DNA of 8,315 bases from Porticoccaceae bacterium (GCA_002710745.1 PALW01000048.1:3466-11780), one strand, 5' to 3'; shown: positions 1-7,327, counted from the first letter of the stretch. Numbers and translations are program-made. The notes: a model not told the origin generated them from the sequence alone.

Positions 1-912
1 TTTTTGCATTGCAGTACAACAATATCACCTTTGCCCTTATATCATATATATGCATATGCTCTTTGTTTCGGTATTCTCCCGGCTATTAGGGGCCATTCAG
101 TTTTGATTCCTAATCCAAGGGATACATACTCCTTTGTTAAGGCTATTAAGAAAGTCAATTTTGATATTTTTTGTGGGTTGAACTCATTATTTGTTTCGTT
201 ATTGGAGAGCGCAGATTTCAAAAAATTGGACTTCTCTAATTTAAAGTTAACATTATCTGGTGGTATGGCACTTATGCCAAATGTGGCTGAAGAATGGTCT
301 AACCTTACGGGATGTGAGATCAGTGAAGGATATGGTATGACTGAGGCCTCACCGGTCATATCTATGAACCCATCGGGCTTTCAAAAGCTTGGTTCAGCTG
401 GAATTCCACTGGCGGGAACAGAGGTGAAGGTGATTGATGACACAGGAGCTTTTAAACCAATTGATCAAGCAGGAGAGCTCTGTATAAAAGGGCCTCAAAT
501 GATGGATGGATATTGGAATGATGATGAGAAAACATCTAATACAATAATTGATGGTTGGTTACATACGGGTGATATTGTGACTGTCGATAAAGAAGGTTAT
601 GTGACTATAGTTGATAGGCTGAAGGATATGATAATTGTATCTGGATTTAATGTTTATCCTACTGAATTGGAGCAAACACTAACCTTGCATGAGAAGGTTG
701 CTCAGTGTGCAGCCATAGGAGTCAAAGACAGAAAGTCAGGTGAAGTGGTTAAGATGTTTGTAATAAAATCTGATGAATCTTTAAGTGAAGATGAAGTAAG
801 GCAGTTTTGCAAGGACAATATGGCACCTTATAAAGTGCCAAAGCATATTGAATTTCGTGCCACTCTTCCGATGTCTAACGTTGGTAAAGTGCTAAGGAAA
901 GAACTCGGGTAA
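1..912 (+). CDS. fadD: Long-chain fatty-acid–CoA ligase, C-terminal part (5' end outside the window)
   Basis: This enzyme activates long-chain fatty acids with ATP and CoA, through an acyl-adenylate, to give acyl-CoA for beta-oxidation or lipid synthesis. It usually works at the inner face of the cytoplasmic membrane. The frame is open from base 1, so the gene is cut by the window edge; the TTG at base 4 is not a real start. About 303 codons remain of a family near 560 residues. Visible adenylate-forming motifs are PLPLYHIYA at the start, LTLSGGMAL (about 250-276), EGYGMTEASP (about 325-354), GWLHTGD (about 553-573), VDRLKDMIIVSGFNVYP (about 610-660) and SNVGKVLRKEL near the end. The lysine codon at 886-888 is the family's adenylation lysine. 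The gene ends in TAA and converges on nhaB 38 bases away. The fit to FadD is close; a paralogue with a different chain-length preference cannot be excluded. Confidence 0.93.
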   Translation, partial: FLHCSTTISPLPLYHIYAYALCFGILPAIRGHSVLIPNPRDTYSFVKAIKKVNFDIFCGLNSLFVSLLESADFKKLDFSNLKLTLSGGMALMPNVAEEWSNLTGCEISEGYGMTEASPVISMNPSGFQKLGSAGIPLAGTEVKVIDDTGAFKPIDQAGELCIKGPQMMDGYWNDDEKTSNTIIDGWLHTGDIVTVDKEGYVTIVDRLKDMIIVSGFNVYPTELEQTLTLHEKVAQCAAIGVKDRKSGEVVKMFVIKSDESLSEDEVRQFCKDNMAPYKVPKHIEFRATLPMSNVGKVLRKELG

Positions 913-918
913 CCCTCA

Positions 919-950
919 GCCTTATACTAGCTAGTCAGGCAAACCTTTTT
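919..950 (+). terminator. Possible weak intrinsic terminator after fadD
   Basis: Just after the fadD stop, GCCT (919-922) can pair with AGGC (937-940) around the perfect palindrome ACTAGCTAGT (926-935). Five T's follow at 946-950. The stem is short and interrupted, and five bases separate it from the T-tract, so efficiency would be modest. It sits in the 38-base gap between two convergent genes, where a terminator is expected. No T-run is present in the other direction, so it would serve fadD rather than nhaB. Confidence 0.3.
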
Positions 951-2456
951 CTATATTCTGTATAGAACACATAAAAGCCCGACAGTAGTTAATACGACTG
1001 TATAGGGCAGTGCCATTATTACCATTCGCATATAAGACAATCTAATCAGTGGTGCTAACGCCGAGGTAAGCAGAAAAAGAAACGCTGCCTGTCCATTCGG
1101 TGTTGCGACGCTTGGCAGGTTGGTACCTGTGTTAATTGAAACTACTAACTTATCGAAATGCTCACGTGAGATTAATCCAGAGTCAAAAACGCTTTTAATT
1201 TCATTGATATACACAGTTGCCACAAAAACATTATCGCTGATCGCTGATAACACTCCGTTTGCTAGAAAAAACATTCCTGGTTGAACGCTCTCATCTTTTG
1301 TTAGCACCCACTCGATAACAGGGGAGAACAAATGTTGTTGATGGATAACTGCGACGATGGCGAAGAAGACAACAAGTAAGGCCGTAAAAGGCAACGCTTC
1401 TTCGAAAGCATGGCCGAGTTTGTGTTCCTCTACCACACCATTGAACGCAGTAAGTAATATAATAATCATCAACCCTATGAGCCCTACGGCCGCCCAATGG
1501 AATGCTAGACCCATTATCAGTATCAGAGCGACAATGACCTGCACAATAAGTGAAGCCACGTCCGATAGAGTTCTTTTTGAAGACTGGAAGTCACTCGATG
1601 CTTGAAGGACATCTCTCACTTTCTCAGGGAGGGAAGCACCATATCCAAATATTTTAAGCCTTTCCAAAACAAGGCAAGAAATAAGGCCACACACCAAAAC
1701 GGGCATTGTAACTGGTGACATACGGATAAAAAATTCAATAAAATCCCATCCGGCTCTCTCAGCGATTAGAAGGTTTTGTGGCTCACCTACGGTAGTACAG
1801 ACTCCTCCTAGCGCAGTTCCAACGGCACCATGCATTATGAGACTTCGAAGAAATGATCTGAATTGCTCTAAATCTTCCATATTCTCAGGTTTGATTGATT
1901 CGTCTGATGTGTGATTATGTCCTTCATCAGAAAAGTCTTTTCCAGACGCAACTTTGTGATAAACCGAAAAGAATCCCACGGATATGGTTATGAGTACCGC
2001 AGTGACAGTTAATGCATCAAGAAAAGCCGAGAGAAAGGCAGCCGCAAAACTGAATAAGAATGAAAGCAATAATTTTGAGCGGACCTTGAGGAGGATCTTT
2101 GTAAACACAAAGAGCAACATGTCTCTCATGAAGTAGATGCCTGCCACCATGAACATGAGAAGCAGAATTACTTGAAGGTTTGCCTCCACTTCGGTGTATA
2201 CGGCCTCTGGTGATGCCATTCCAAGAGCTATGGCCTCAATTGCAAGTAATCCACCGGGCTGCAATGGATAGCATTTCAAAGCCATTGCAAGAGTGAAAAT
2301 AAATTCGAGAATGAGTGCCCATCCGGCAATAACAGGACCGGCTACCACTAGAACAATAGGATTAATAATAAGAAAAAACAAAAGAAGTTTTTTATACCAT
2401 CCTGGAGAGTCTCCAAGGAAATTATCAGTAAATGCTTTTGTGAGTGATGCAGTCAT
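951..2456 (-). CDS. nhaB: Na+/H+ antiporter NhaB
   Basis: NhaB is an inner-membrane antiporter that expels Na+ in exchange for protons, supporting sodium tolerance and pH homeostasis. The 501 residues match the family's usual length (E. coli about 513) and align from the first residues: NFLGDSPGWYK near residue 13 mirrors NFLGQSPDWYK. The protein is almost all hydrophobic helices, with a charged, variable loop at about 170-200. Family blocks include TLAMALKCYPL (55-65), MFMVAGIYFM (101-110), AFLDALTVTAV (144-154), VGEPQNLLIAERAGW (223-237), AISDNVFVATVYINE (405-419) and NTGTNLPSVATPNGQAAFLF (442-461). Membrane aspartates D147 and D408 are kept; D147 falls at the position reported as important in NhaB. 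The ATG (2454-2456) has a weak GAG-type ribosome site. The gene ends in TAG a little before the E. coli C-terminus and is divergent from nudC. Confidence 0.97.
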   Translation of the reverse strand: MTASLTKAFTDNFLGDSPGWYKKLLLFFLIINPIVLVVAGPVIAGWALILEFIFTLAMALKCYPLQPGGLLAIEAIALGMASPEAVYTEVEANLQVILLLMFMVAGIYFMRDMLLFVFTKILLKVRSKLLLSFLFSFAAAFLSAFLDALTVTAVLITISVGFFSVYHKVASGKDFSDEGHNHTSDESIKPENMEDLEQFRSFLRSLIMHGAVGTALGGVCTTVGEPQNLLIAERAGWDFIEFFIRMSPVTMPVLVCGLISCLVLERLKIFGYGASLPEKVRDVLQASSDFQSSKRTLSDVASLIVQVIVALILIMGLAFHWAAVGLIGLMIIILLTAFNGVVEEHKLGHAFEEALPFTALLVVFFAIVAVIHQQHLFSPVIEWVLTKDESVQPGMFFLANGVLSAISDNVFVATVYINEIKSVFDSGLISREHFDKLVVSINTGTNLPSVATPNGQAAFLFLLTSALAPLIRLSYMRMVIMALPYTVVLTTVGLLCVLYRI

Positions 2457-2558
2457 AATTTTCTCGTAATTTAAATTAGTTTATCTATACCCCTAAGTTT
2501 ACCGCTTTTTAGTTATGAGAGTAGGTATAATTGTGATTTATTTGACGAAATTTATTTA
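2457..2558. promoter_or_regulatory. Divergent nhaB/nudC promoter region with a TATAAT box for nudC
   Basis: These 102 bases separate two divergently transcribed genes, so they should carry both promoters. On the + strand a perfect sigma-70 -10 box TATAAT lies at 2526-2531, which would start transcription near 2538, about 20 bases before the nudC ATG. No good TTGACA-like box lies 16-18 bases upstream, so the nudC promoter may be weak or activator-dependent. On the - strand, TATAGAT (complement of about 2483-2489) is a possible nhaB -10 without a clear -35. TATACC (2486-2491) and GGTATA (2524-2529) form an inverted pair around the middle; this could be chance in such AT-rich DNA. All of this is by inspection only. 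Confidence 0.4.
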
Positions 2559-3407
2559 ATGAATAACCTACTTTTAAACGATTTTCATGCAAGTTCAGAT
2601 TATATTGGATCAGAAAAAAAATGGATTTTTCTAATATTTAAAGGTTCCGTTATTCTGAGGAATAATTATTTGAATGATGATTGGCTCGCGCTCGATTACT
2701 CTTCAGCGGCATTATTTTCTGAAGTATGTGAAACAAAATTGTGTATCGGACAATATAAGGGTATCGATTGCGAAGTTTGGGGTTTAGTTGGCAGTAAACT
2801 AGATTTAAAAAGCTTTATATTAGTTGAACTTCGCGAGTTACTCGTAACCCTAAACGAGATTGTCTTCACGATGATATCTAGATCTGTCCAATTAATTACT
2901 TGGCATGAATCGAATAAATTTTGTGGTCGTTGCGGGGGAAAAAATTCAATGTCAAAAAATGAGCATTGTTTTGTTTGCAAGAAATGTGATCTTTCATTTT
3001 ATCCAAAGATCTCGCCTTGCATTATCGTGGCAATCATTAATGGTGACGAATGTTTGTTAGCTAGGCAGTCAAGCTGGCCTGCTGGACGTTATAGTGCCCT
3101 TGCTGGATTTATCGAATCGGGAGAGACTGCTGAGCAAGCTGTCAATCGCGAAGTAATGGAAGAAGTTGGGATTAAAATAACTAACTTAACTTATTTTGGA
3201 AGTCAAAGTTGGCCATTTCCCGGGCAATTAATGCTAGGATATATCGCAGAAACTACAGACAAAAATTTAAGAGTTAATGAGCTAGAGATAGCGGAGGCTA
3301 AGTGGTTTAAATTTGATGAAATGCCAATAGGAATACCTCCATCGAGTATTATGTCTGGAAGATTGATAGAGCGAGCAGTGTTGACGATCAGAAATAATGC
3401 GATATGA
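2559..3407 (+). CDS. nudC: NAD(H) pyrophosphatase / NAD-capped RNA decapping Nudix hydrolase NudC
   Basis: NudC hydrolyses NADH (and NAD+) to NMN(H) and AMP, and in E. coli also removes NAD caps from RNA 5' ends; it is cytosolic. The 282 residues have the family layout: a variable N-terminal domain (to about 110), a zinc ribbon with C122/C125 and C140/C143, and a Nudix domain. The Nudix box runs from G183 to I205 and fits GX5EX7REUXEEXGU, with R197, E198, E201 and E202 present. The downstream substrate motif reads SQSWPFPGQ (215-223) instead of the canonical SQPWPFPxS, so two positions differ. The protein is about 25 residues longer than E. coli NudC, mostly at the N-terminus. The ATG at 2559 lacks a clear Shine-Dalgarno and lies close to the predicted transcript start. 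sohB follows 31 bases after the TGA. Confidence in the family is high; the exact substrate preference is open. Confidence 0.94.
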   Translation: MNNLLLNDFHASSDYIGSEKKWIFLIFKGSVILRNNYLNDDWLALDYSSAALFSEVCETKLCIGQYKGIDCEVWGLVGSKLDLKSFILVELRELLVTLNEIVFTMISRSVQLITWHESNKFCGRCGGKNSMSKNEHCFVCKKCDLSFYPKISPCIIVAIINGDECLLARQSSWPAGRYSALAGFIESGETAEQAVNREVMEEVGIKITNLTYFGSQSWPFPGQLMLGYIAETTDKNLRVNELEIAEAKWFKFDEMPIGIPPSSIMSGRLIERAVLTIRNNAI

Positions 3408-3438
3408 ATATTTTTATAAAAAAGCATAGGAAGATGAA

Positions 3439-4470
3439 ATGAATTTTTTAATTGAATATGGAATGTTTCTAGCTAAAGCTTTGACGATAATTGTTTCTAT
3501 AGGAGCAGTCTTATCAATGATTATCTCCGCCAGTCAAAAAACCAATCGAGGTGATGATAATGGTGAGATTGATATATTGCCTCTAAATATAGATTTTGAA
3601 AAAACAAAAAATAAGCTTCGAATAGCCACGGTTGAAGATTCGGAGAAAAAGATAGAGCGAAAAAAGATAAAGCAAGAATCTAAAAATAAAAATGCCTTAA
3701 ATTCGAAGAGTAAAAAAAGAATCTATGTTGTCAATTTTGAAGGTAATATAGCAGCGTCTGCCGTTGAGAATCTTAGAGAGGAAATAACAGCAATTCTCTC
3801 AATTGCAAATAAAAAGGACGAGATAATTGTTAGGCTCGAGAGTAGTGGAGGAATGGTTCACAGTTATGGCCTTGCAAGCAGTCAACTAGACCGAATTAAA
3901 AAGGCAAAATTAAAGCTTACGATATGTATTGATAAGGTGGCGGCTAGTGGTGGATATATGATGGCATGTGTAGGAGACAAAATTATAGCGGCTCCATTTG
4001 CAATAGTTGGCTCGATAGGAGTCGTAGCACAAATGCCAAATTTTAATAAATTACTAAAGAAACATGATATTGACTTTGAACTCCTTACAGCTGGAGAGCA
4101 TAAAAGAACACTCACACTGTTTGGGAAAAACACAGATAAAGGAAGGGAAAAGTTTATTGAAGAATTAAACGAAACTCATGGATTATTCAAGGAATACGTC
4201 GCACAAAGGCGACCAAATATCGATATAAATAAGATTGCCTCAGGTGAGATTTGGTTCGGTTCGCGGGCGAGAGAGCTATCTTTGGTTGATGAAATATCAA
4301 CAAGTGACGAGTATATATGTTCGTGTTTTAATTCAGCCAAGGTTTTTGAAATTAAATTTGTTCGCAAACAGAAGTTATTGCAGCGTATAGGAGGTTCAGT
4401 AGAATCTTCAATTACACGAATAGCTGAAAAGCTTTGGTCACGTTTTACAAATCCAAATAAAAATTTTTAA
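3439..4470 (+). CDS. sohB: Membrane-anchored S49 family protease SohB
   Basis: SohB is a signal-peptide-peptidase-like serine protease of family S49, held in the inner membrane by its N-terminus. In E. coli it was found as a multicopy suppressor of loss of the periplasmic protease DegP. The 343 residues match the usual length (E. coli 349). One hydrophobic anchor spans about residues 8-30, followed by a lysine-rich, probably flexible linker (about 55-95). The protease domain begins at KRIYVVNFEGNI (93-104). The Ser-Lys dyad is visible as S170 in DKVAASGGYMMAC and K222 in TAGEHKRTLTLFGKNTDKGR. SSGG (135-138) and GSIGVVAQMPN (191-201) are also typical of the family. The start is set by AGGA at 3428-3431, seven bases before ATG. 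The gene lies 31 bases after nudC on the same strand, so it is probably cotranscribed. No damage is seen. Confidence 0.95.
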   Translation: MNFLIEYGMFLAKALTIIVSIGAVLSMIISASQKTNRGDDNGEIDILPLNIDFEKTKNKLRIATVEDSEKKIERKKIKQESKNKNALNSKSKKRIYVVNFEGNIAASAVENLREEITAILSIANKKDEIIVRLESSGGMVHSYGLASSQLDRIKKAKLKLTICIDKVAASGGYMMACVGDKIIAAPFAIVGSIGVVAQMPNFNKLLKKHDIDFELLTAGEHKRTLTLFGKNTDKGREKFIEELNETHGLFKEYVAQRRPNIDINKIASGEIWFGSRARELSLVDEISTSDEYICSCFNSAKVFEIKFVRKQKLLQRIGGSVESSITRIAEKLWSRFTNPNKNF

Positions 4471-4519
4471 AGTGAAGAATAGTTTTACTTGATGAATTTG
4501 TGCTATTCGGTTGATAAAT

Positions 4520-4524
4520 GGGAG
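4520..4524 (+). promoter_or_regulatory. Ribosome binding site of the small membrane protein gene
   Basis: GGGAG lies seven bases before the ATG at 4532, the best Shine-Dalgarno match in the sohB-nadA interval. Two nearer ATGs (4518 and 4525) stop within a few codons, so this site can only usefully serve the 38-codon frame. It is the main reason to treat that short frame as a translated gene. Confidence 0.6.
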
Positions 4525-4531
4525 ATGAAAT

Positions 4532-4648
4532 ATGAGTGAAGGAAATAATCCGAAAGAGAGTTCTAACTCAAAAGTAGATGCTTTGGCTGCCGTGGCTGTT
4601 TTAACGATAATAGTGGTGACTGTTGTATTTTGGTTGTCAGAGTTCTAA
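4532..4648 (+). CDS. Small single-helix membrane protein, 38 residues, function unknown
   Basis: I do not recognise a named family. The frame runs ATG to TAA and encodes 38 residues in three parts: a polar N-terminus rich in S, N, K and E (1-19), a hydrophobic stretch ALAAVAVLTIIVVTVVFWL (22-40 equivalent, roughly residues 20-35), and the short tail SEF. This is the pattern of a one-pass inner-membrane peptide; its orientation is not certain. Support for expression is the GGGAG site seven bases upstream, the position between two same-strand conserved genes, and the sharp polar-to-hydrophobic organisation, unlikely for random sequence. The gap is 61 bases from sohB and 15 bases to nadA, in the same frame as nadA. 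Its role is unknown; a membrane-protease regulator or small complex subunit are guesses from context only. Genes this short are often missed in annotation. Confidence 0.7.
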   Translation: MSEGNNPKESSNSKVDALAAVAVLTIIVVTVVFWLSEF

Positions 4649-4663
4649 TTAATTTACGTAATA

Positions 4664-5725
4664 ATGTCACAGCCTAAAGAACGTCAATCGTCTGCCATTA
4701 ATAGTTTCCCTCGGAAACTAGTGCAGAATCATTTGGCTGCTATGGATTATCGGCAACTGCGGCCATGTGAGCAAAATATTGAATTAACTTTAAAAATAGA
4801 AAAATCCTTAGCTAGACATGATGCTGTATTGATAGCCCACTATTATACCGATCCAGAAATACAGGCTCTTGCTGAAAAGACGGGTGGAATCGTCTCAGAT
4901 TCTCTAGAGATGGCTAAATTTGGCGCAACTCATAAAGCTAAAAATCTGATTGTCGCTGGCGTTCATTTTATGGGAGAGACTGCAAAAATTCTGACGCCAG
5001 AAAAAGAAGTTTTTATGCCCTCTAAAAATGCAACCTGTTCATTAGATATTGGTTGTCCTCCAGATCAATTTTCTTCCTTTTGTGATCAGCACCCTGATCG
5101 AACAATTGTCGTTTATGCGAATACCTCGGCTGAAGTCAAGGCCCGCGCGGACTGGGTAGTTACTTCAAGTATAGCGCTTGATGTTATTTCTCATTTGGAT
5201 TCGTTGGGGGAAAAGATCCTATGGGCACCTGACAAATATCTTGGATCTTATGTTCAGAAAAACACAGGTGCGGATATGGTGATTTGGGATGGTAGCTGCA
5301 TTGTCCATGAGGAGTTTAAAGCTAAAGGTATACTTGATTTAAAAAAAGTCTATCCTGATGCTGCAGTTCTGGTTCATCCTGAATCTCCTGAGTCGGTTAT
5401 AGAGATTGCCGACTATGTAGGATCAACATCACAAATAATAAAAGCAGCTGCCGAGCTCCCAAATAACAGTTTTATTGTAGCAACGGACCAAGGTATCTTT
5501 TATAAGCTCAATCAATTAATTCCAGATAAACATTTTTACATTGCTCCAACGGCAGGTTCGGGTGCAACGTGCAGGAGCTGTGCCAACTGTCCTTGGATGG
5601 CAATGAACAATTTGGAGAATTTATTGGGGTGTATCGAGTCTAGAGACAATGAAATTACTATAGATCATCAGATTGCATCTAAAGCAAAAGTTTCTCTTGA
5701 TCGAATGTTGAATTTTAAAAAGTAA
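4664..5725 (+). CDS. nadA: Quinolinate synthase NadA
   Basis: NadA condenses iminoaspartate (made by NadB) with dihydroxyacetone phosphate to form quinolinate, an early step of de novo NAD synthesis in the cytosol. It carries an oxygen-sensitive [4Fe-4S] cluster. The 353 residues match the usual length (E. coli 347). Blocks include AHYYTDPEIQALAEKTGG (58-75), SDSLEMAKFGA (77-87), GVHFMGETAKILTPEK, CSLDIGCPP, YANTSAEVKARADWVVTSS, WAPDKYLG, CIVHEEF, VHPESPESV, APTAGSGATCRSCANCPWMA and the end block LDRMLNF. The cysteines in CSLDIGCP, GSCIVHE and the final CRSCANC correspond to the three cluster ligands; the last also has the CxxCxxC pattern. No Shine-Dalgarno precedes the ATG, so translation may be coupled to the small gene 15 bases upstream. 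A later start at M27 is possible but also lacks a site. The nadB and nadC genes are not in the window. It is convergent with bepA. Confidence 0.97.
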   Translation: MSQPKERQSSAINSFPRKLVQNHLAAMDYRQLRPCEQNIELTLKIEKSLARHDAVLIAHYYTDPEIQALAEKTGGIVSDSLEMAKFGATHKAKNLIVAGVHFMGETAKILTPEKEVFMPSKNATCSLDIGCPPDQFSSFCDQHPDRTIVVYANTSAEVKARADWVVTSSIALDVISHLDSLGEKILWAPDKYLGSYVQKNTGADMVIWDGSCIVHEEFKAKGILDLKKVYPDAAVLVHPESPESVIEIADYVGSTSQIIKAAAELPNNSFIVATDQGIFYKLNQLIPDKHFYIAPTAGSGATCRSCANCPWMAMNNLENLLGCIESRDNEITIDHQIASKAKVSLDRMLNFKK

Positions 5726-5733
5726 AGAAACTC

Positions 5734-7176
5734 CTATATTTTCTCCACATTTTCACGCATTTTCTCAACATCTGTTAACCTTTGACGAACCACAGCTCCT
5801 GTTTTGAAATCAGCTCCCGAAATTGCCTTTGCGGTTGTTAGTTGCTCTTCAGCATTGTCAAATGCACCAACACGGATAAAATATTCAGCTCTTGCTAAGT
5901 GAACATTTAATATGTTTCCAGCCAAACCCTCGATTTCTGCTAATTGATACCAATAAAATGGTTCGTTAGGTCGGTCGATGACTAATTTTCGAAAATCAAG
6001 GGCGGCGCTTTGATATTGTTTTGTTTCCCAAAACGCGCTTGCTCTCAACGATAAAAGGGCTACGTTGTTAGGATGCTTTTTAAAAGCATTTTTTATTTTA
6101 TCAAATGCATTGCTCATTTTGGATGCATTGATGTCCAACTCTATGTCGGAGTATACAAGAGCAATTTTTTCTGACCTTGCATTAAGTATTTGATCCATTA
6201 TAAATCTCGCCTCATCATGACGATTGAGTTTGCTTAAGACGAGAGATAGTCCGTATTGCGCGCCAAAGGATTTATCTTTCCCAGTCTTAAGTGCATTTCG
6301 ATACACACTTTCTAAATTTGTTAAATCTTTCGACGTGAGGACTTTGGCTCTAGCTTTTATGATCTGGTATTTTATTGAGTCTGAAAAGAACTTGCGAGGT
6401 TCATTGAGTGTTCTTGCTTTCGCATCTGCCAACCGGTTTTCTGTCACTGGGTGGGTTAGCAGAAATTCTGGAGGTCTATCCCCGAAGTGACGAACTTGCT
6501 TCAGCATTATTTCAAACATTTGAGCAGATGCTCTGGGATTCCGGCCAGCTTTTTTCATTGTATCAAGACCGACTCGATCAGCTTCTTTCTCGTTTGATCT
6601 GCTATATCTTAATTGATTCTCGACTGAGTATGCTTGACCAGCTGTGATTGCTGCCATTGCAGCATCGCCGCCGAGTGTTGACGCAAGAACAAGTCCCGCA
6701 AGCAGACTTGCGAGTCCCGTTATTGAATTGTCTTTACTTTTTTCTATCCTTCTCGCAAAGTGCCTTTGGCTCAAGTGGGCTAATTCATGCGCCATAACTG
6801 AAGCGAATTGGTCCTCAGTTTCAGCATAATCAAAAAGGCCAGTATGCAAGCCAATTACTCCACCAGGAACAGCAAACGCATTAATAGTCTCATTTGGCAC
6901 TATCACTATCTCTAATTTAGGGTTGCTCAACTCACTGAAAGTAGCAAGATTATATATTAGATTTTCAACATAACTCTTTATTAACGGATCGTTTAGCTCC
7001 TTCACCTGACTTCTAAACATTTTAAGCCAAGCTTGACCCATTCTAACCTCTTGCTGGTTAGAGACCACACCGGAGAGTGTATCTCCTATTACGGGTAGCG
7101 AAATTTCATCTGACTTCACTTCACAAAGTGAGAGTAGAATAATAACTGAAAATAAAGAAACGTATTTCATTAACAT
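5734..7176 (-). CDS. bepA: Periplasmic M48 metalloprotease/chaperone BepA with TPR domain
   Basis: BepA (formerly YfgC) acts in the periplasm at the outer membrane, where it helps assemble outer-membrane proteins such as LptD and degrades stalled ones together with the BAM machinery. The 480 residues match E. coli (487). An N-terminal signal sequence spans about 1-22, probably cleaved by signal peptidase I; C18 is preceded by L, so it is not a good lipobox. The zinc site is HELAH (H130, E131, H134) plus E196 in SNEKEADRVG. H242 in LLTHPVTENRLAD matches the E. coli histidine reported to gate the active site. The AFAVPGG block is at 100-106. From about 270 the protein is helical repeats consistent with a TPR domain. 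The first ATG (codon 1) has GGA six bases upstream; the ATG at codon 3 is too far from it. It is divergent from perM. Confidence 0.95.
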   Translation of the reverse strand: MLMKYVSLFSVIILLSLCEVKSDEISLPVIGDTLSGVVSNQQEVRMGQAWLKMFRSQVKELNDPLIKSYVENLIYNLATFSELSNPKLEIVIVPNETINAFAVPGGVIGLHTGLFDYAETEDQFASVMAHELAHLSQRHFARRIEKSKDNSITGLASLLAGLVLASTLGGDAAMAAITAGQAYSVENQLRYSRSNEKEADRVGLDTMKKAGRNPRASAQMFEIMLKQVRHFGDRPPEFLLTHPVTENRLADAKARTLNEPRKFFSDSIKYQIIKARAKVLTSKDLTNLESVYRNALKTGKDKSFGAQYGLSLVLSKLNRHDEARFIMDQILNARSEKIALVYSDIELDINASKMSNAFDKIKNAFKKHPNNVALLSLRASAFWETKQYQSAALDFRKLVIDRPNEPFYWYQLAEIEGLAGNILNVHLARAEYFIRVGAFDNAEEQLTTAKAISGADFKTGAVVRQRLTDVEKMRENVEKI

Positions 7177-7327
7177 ATTTTGTCCGAAAAGCCCGCACTA
7201 GAGTATGTCACTAAACATAAAACAACAGTATAGAAATTTTAATAGATGCACATAACAAAGAAGTTACGAGTTGCAATGAGTAGCTAATTGATGTCTCATA
7301 TTAGCTTGTCAGTTTAGGTATTTTCAA
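7177..7327. promoter_or_regulatory. Divergent bepA/perM promoter region
   Basis: This 151-base gap must carry the promoters of two divergent genes. On the - strand, TATACT (complement of 7227-7232) is a good sigma-70 -10 box; TTATGT (complement of 7250-7255), 17 bases upstream, is a poor -35. It would give bepA a leader of roughly 45 bases. I saw no clear sigma-E type promoter, although E. coli bepA is in the sigma-E regulon. For perM no convincing promoter stands out; TTGATG at 7289 is a possible -35 without a good -10. I see no coding frame, tRNA or strong hairpin here. Confidence 0.35.
7316..7319 (+). promoter_or_regulatory. Ribosome site supporting the TTG start of perM
   Basis: AGGT lies eight bases before the TTG at 7328. 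The in-frame stop TGA at 7289-7291 limits the upstream extent, and no ATG occurs in frame between it and conserved coding sequence. GTG at 7337 and TTG at 7340 are the alternatives and have no such site, though TTG 7340 aligns most closely with the E. coli PerM N-terminus. Confidence 0.4.

Noticed and set aside
42..359. 105-codon frame on the - strand inside fadD
   Set aside because: It lies wholly within a clearly conserved acyl-CoA ligase frame and its translation has no recognisable domain pattern.
3603..3720. Lysine-rich stretch of SohB, considered as a frameshift or insertion
   Set aside because: The frame is continuous, total length matches the family, and a charged variable linker between membrane anchor and protease domain is expected in SohB.
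4477..4508. Inverted repeat GAATAG (4477-4482) / CTATTC (4503-4508) after sohB, considered as a terminator
   Set aside because: Six-base AT-rich arms with a 20-base loop and no following T-tract; it is too weak to call a terminator.
7123..7125. BepA as a lipoprotein, from Cys18 at the end of its hydrophobic signal segment
   Set aside because: The residue before the cysteine is leucine, which does not fit the lipobox; type I signal peptide cleavage is more likely.
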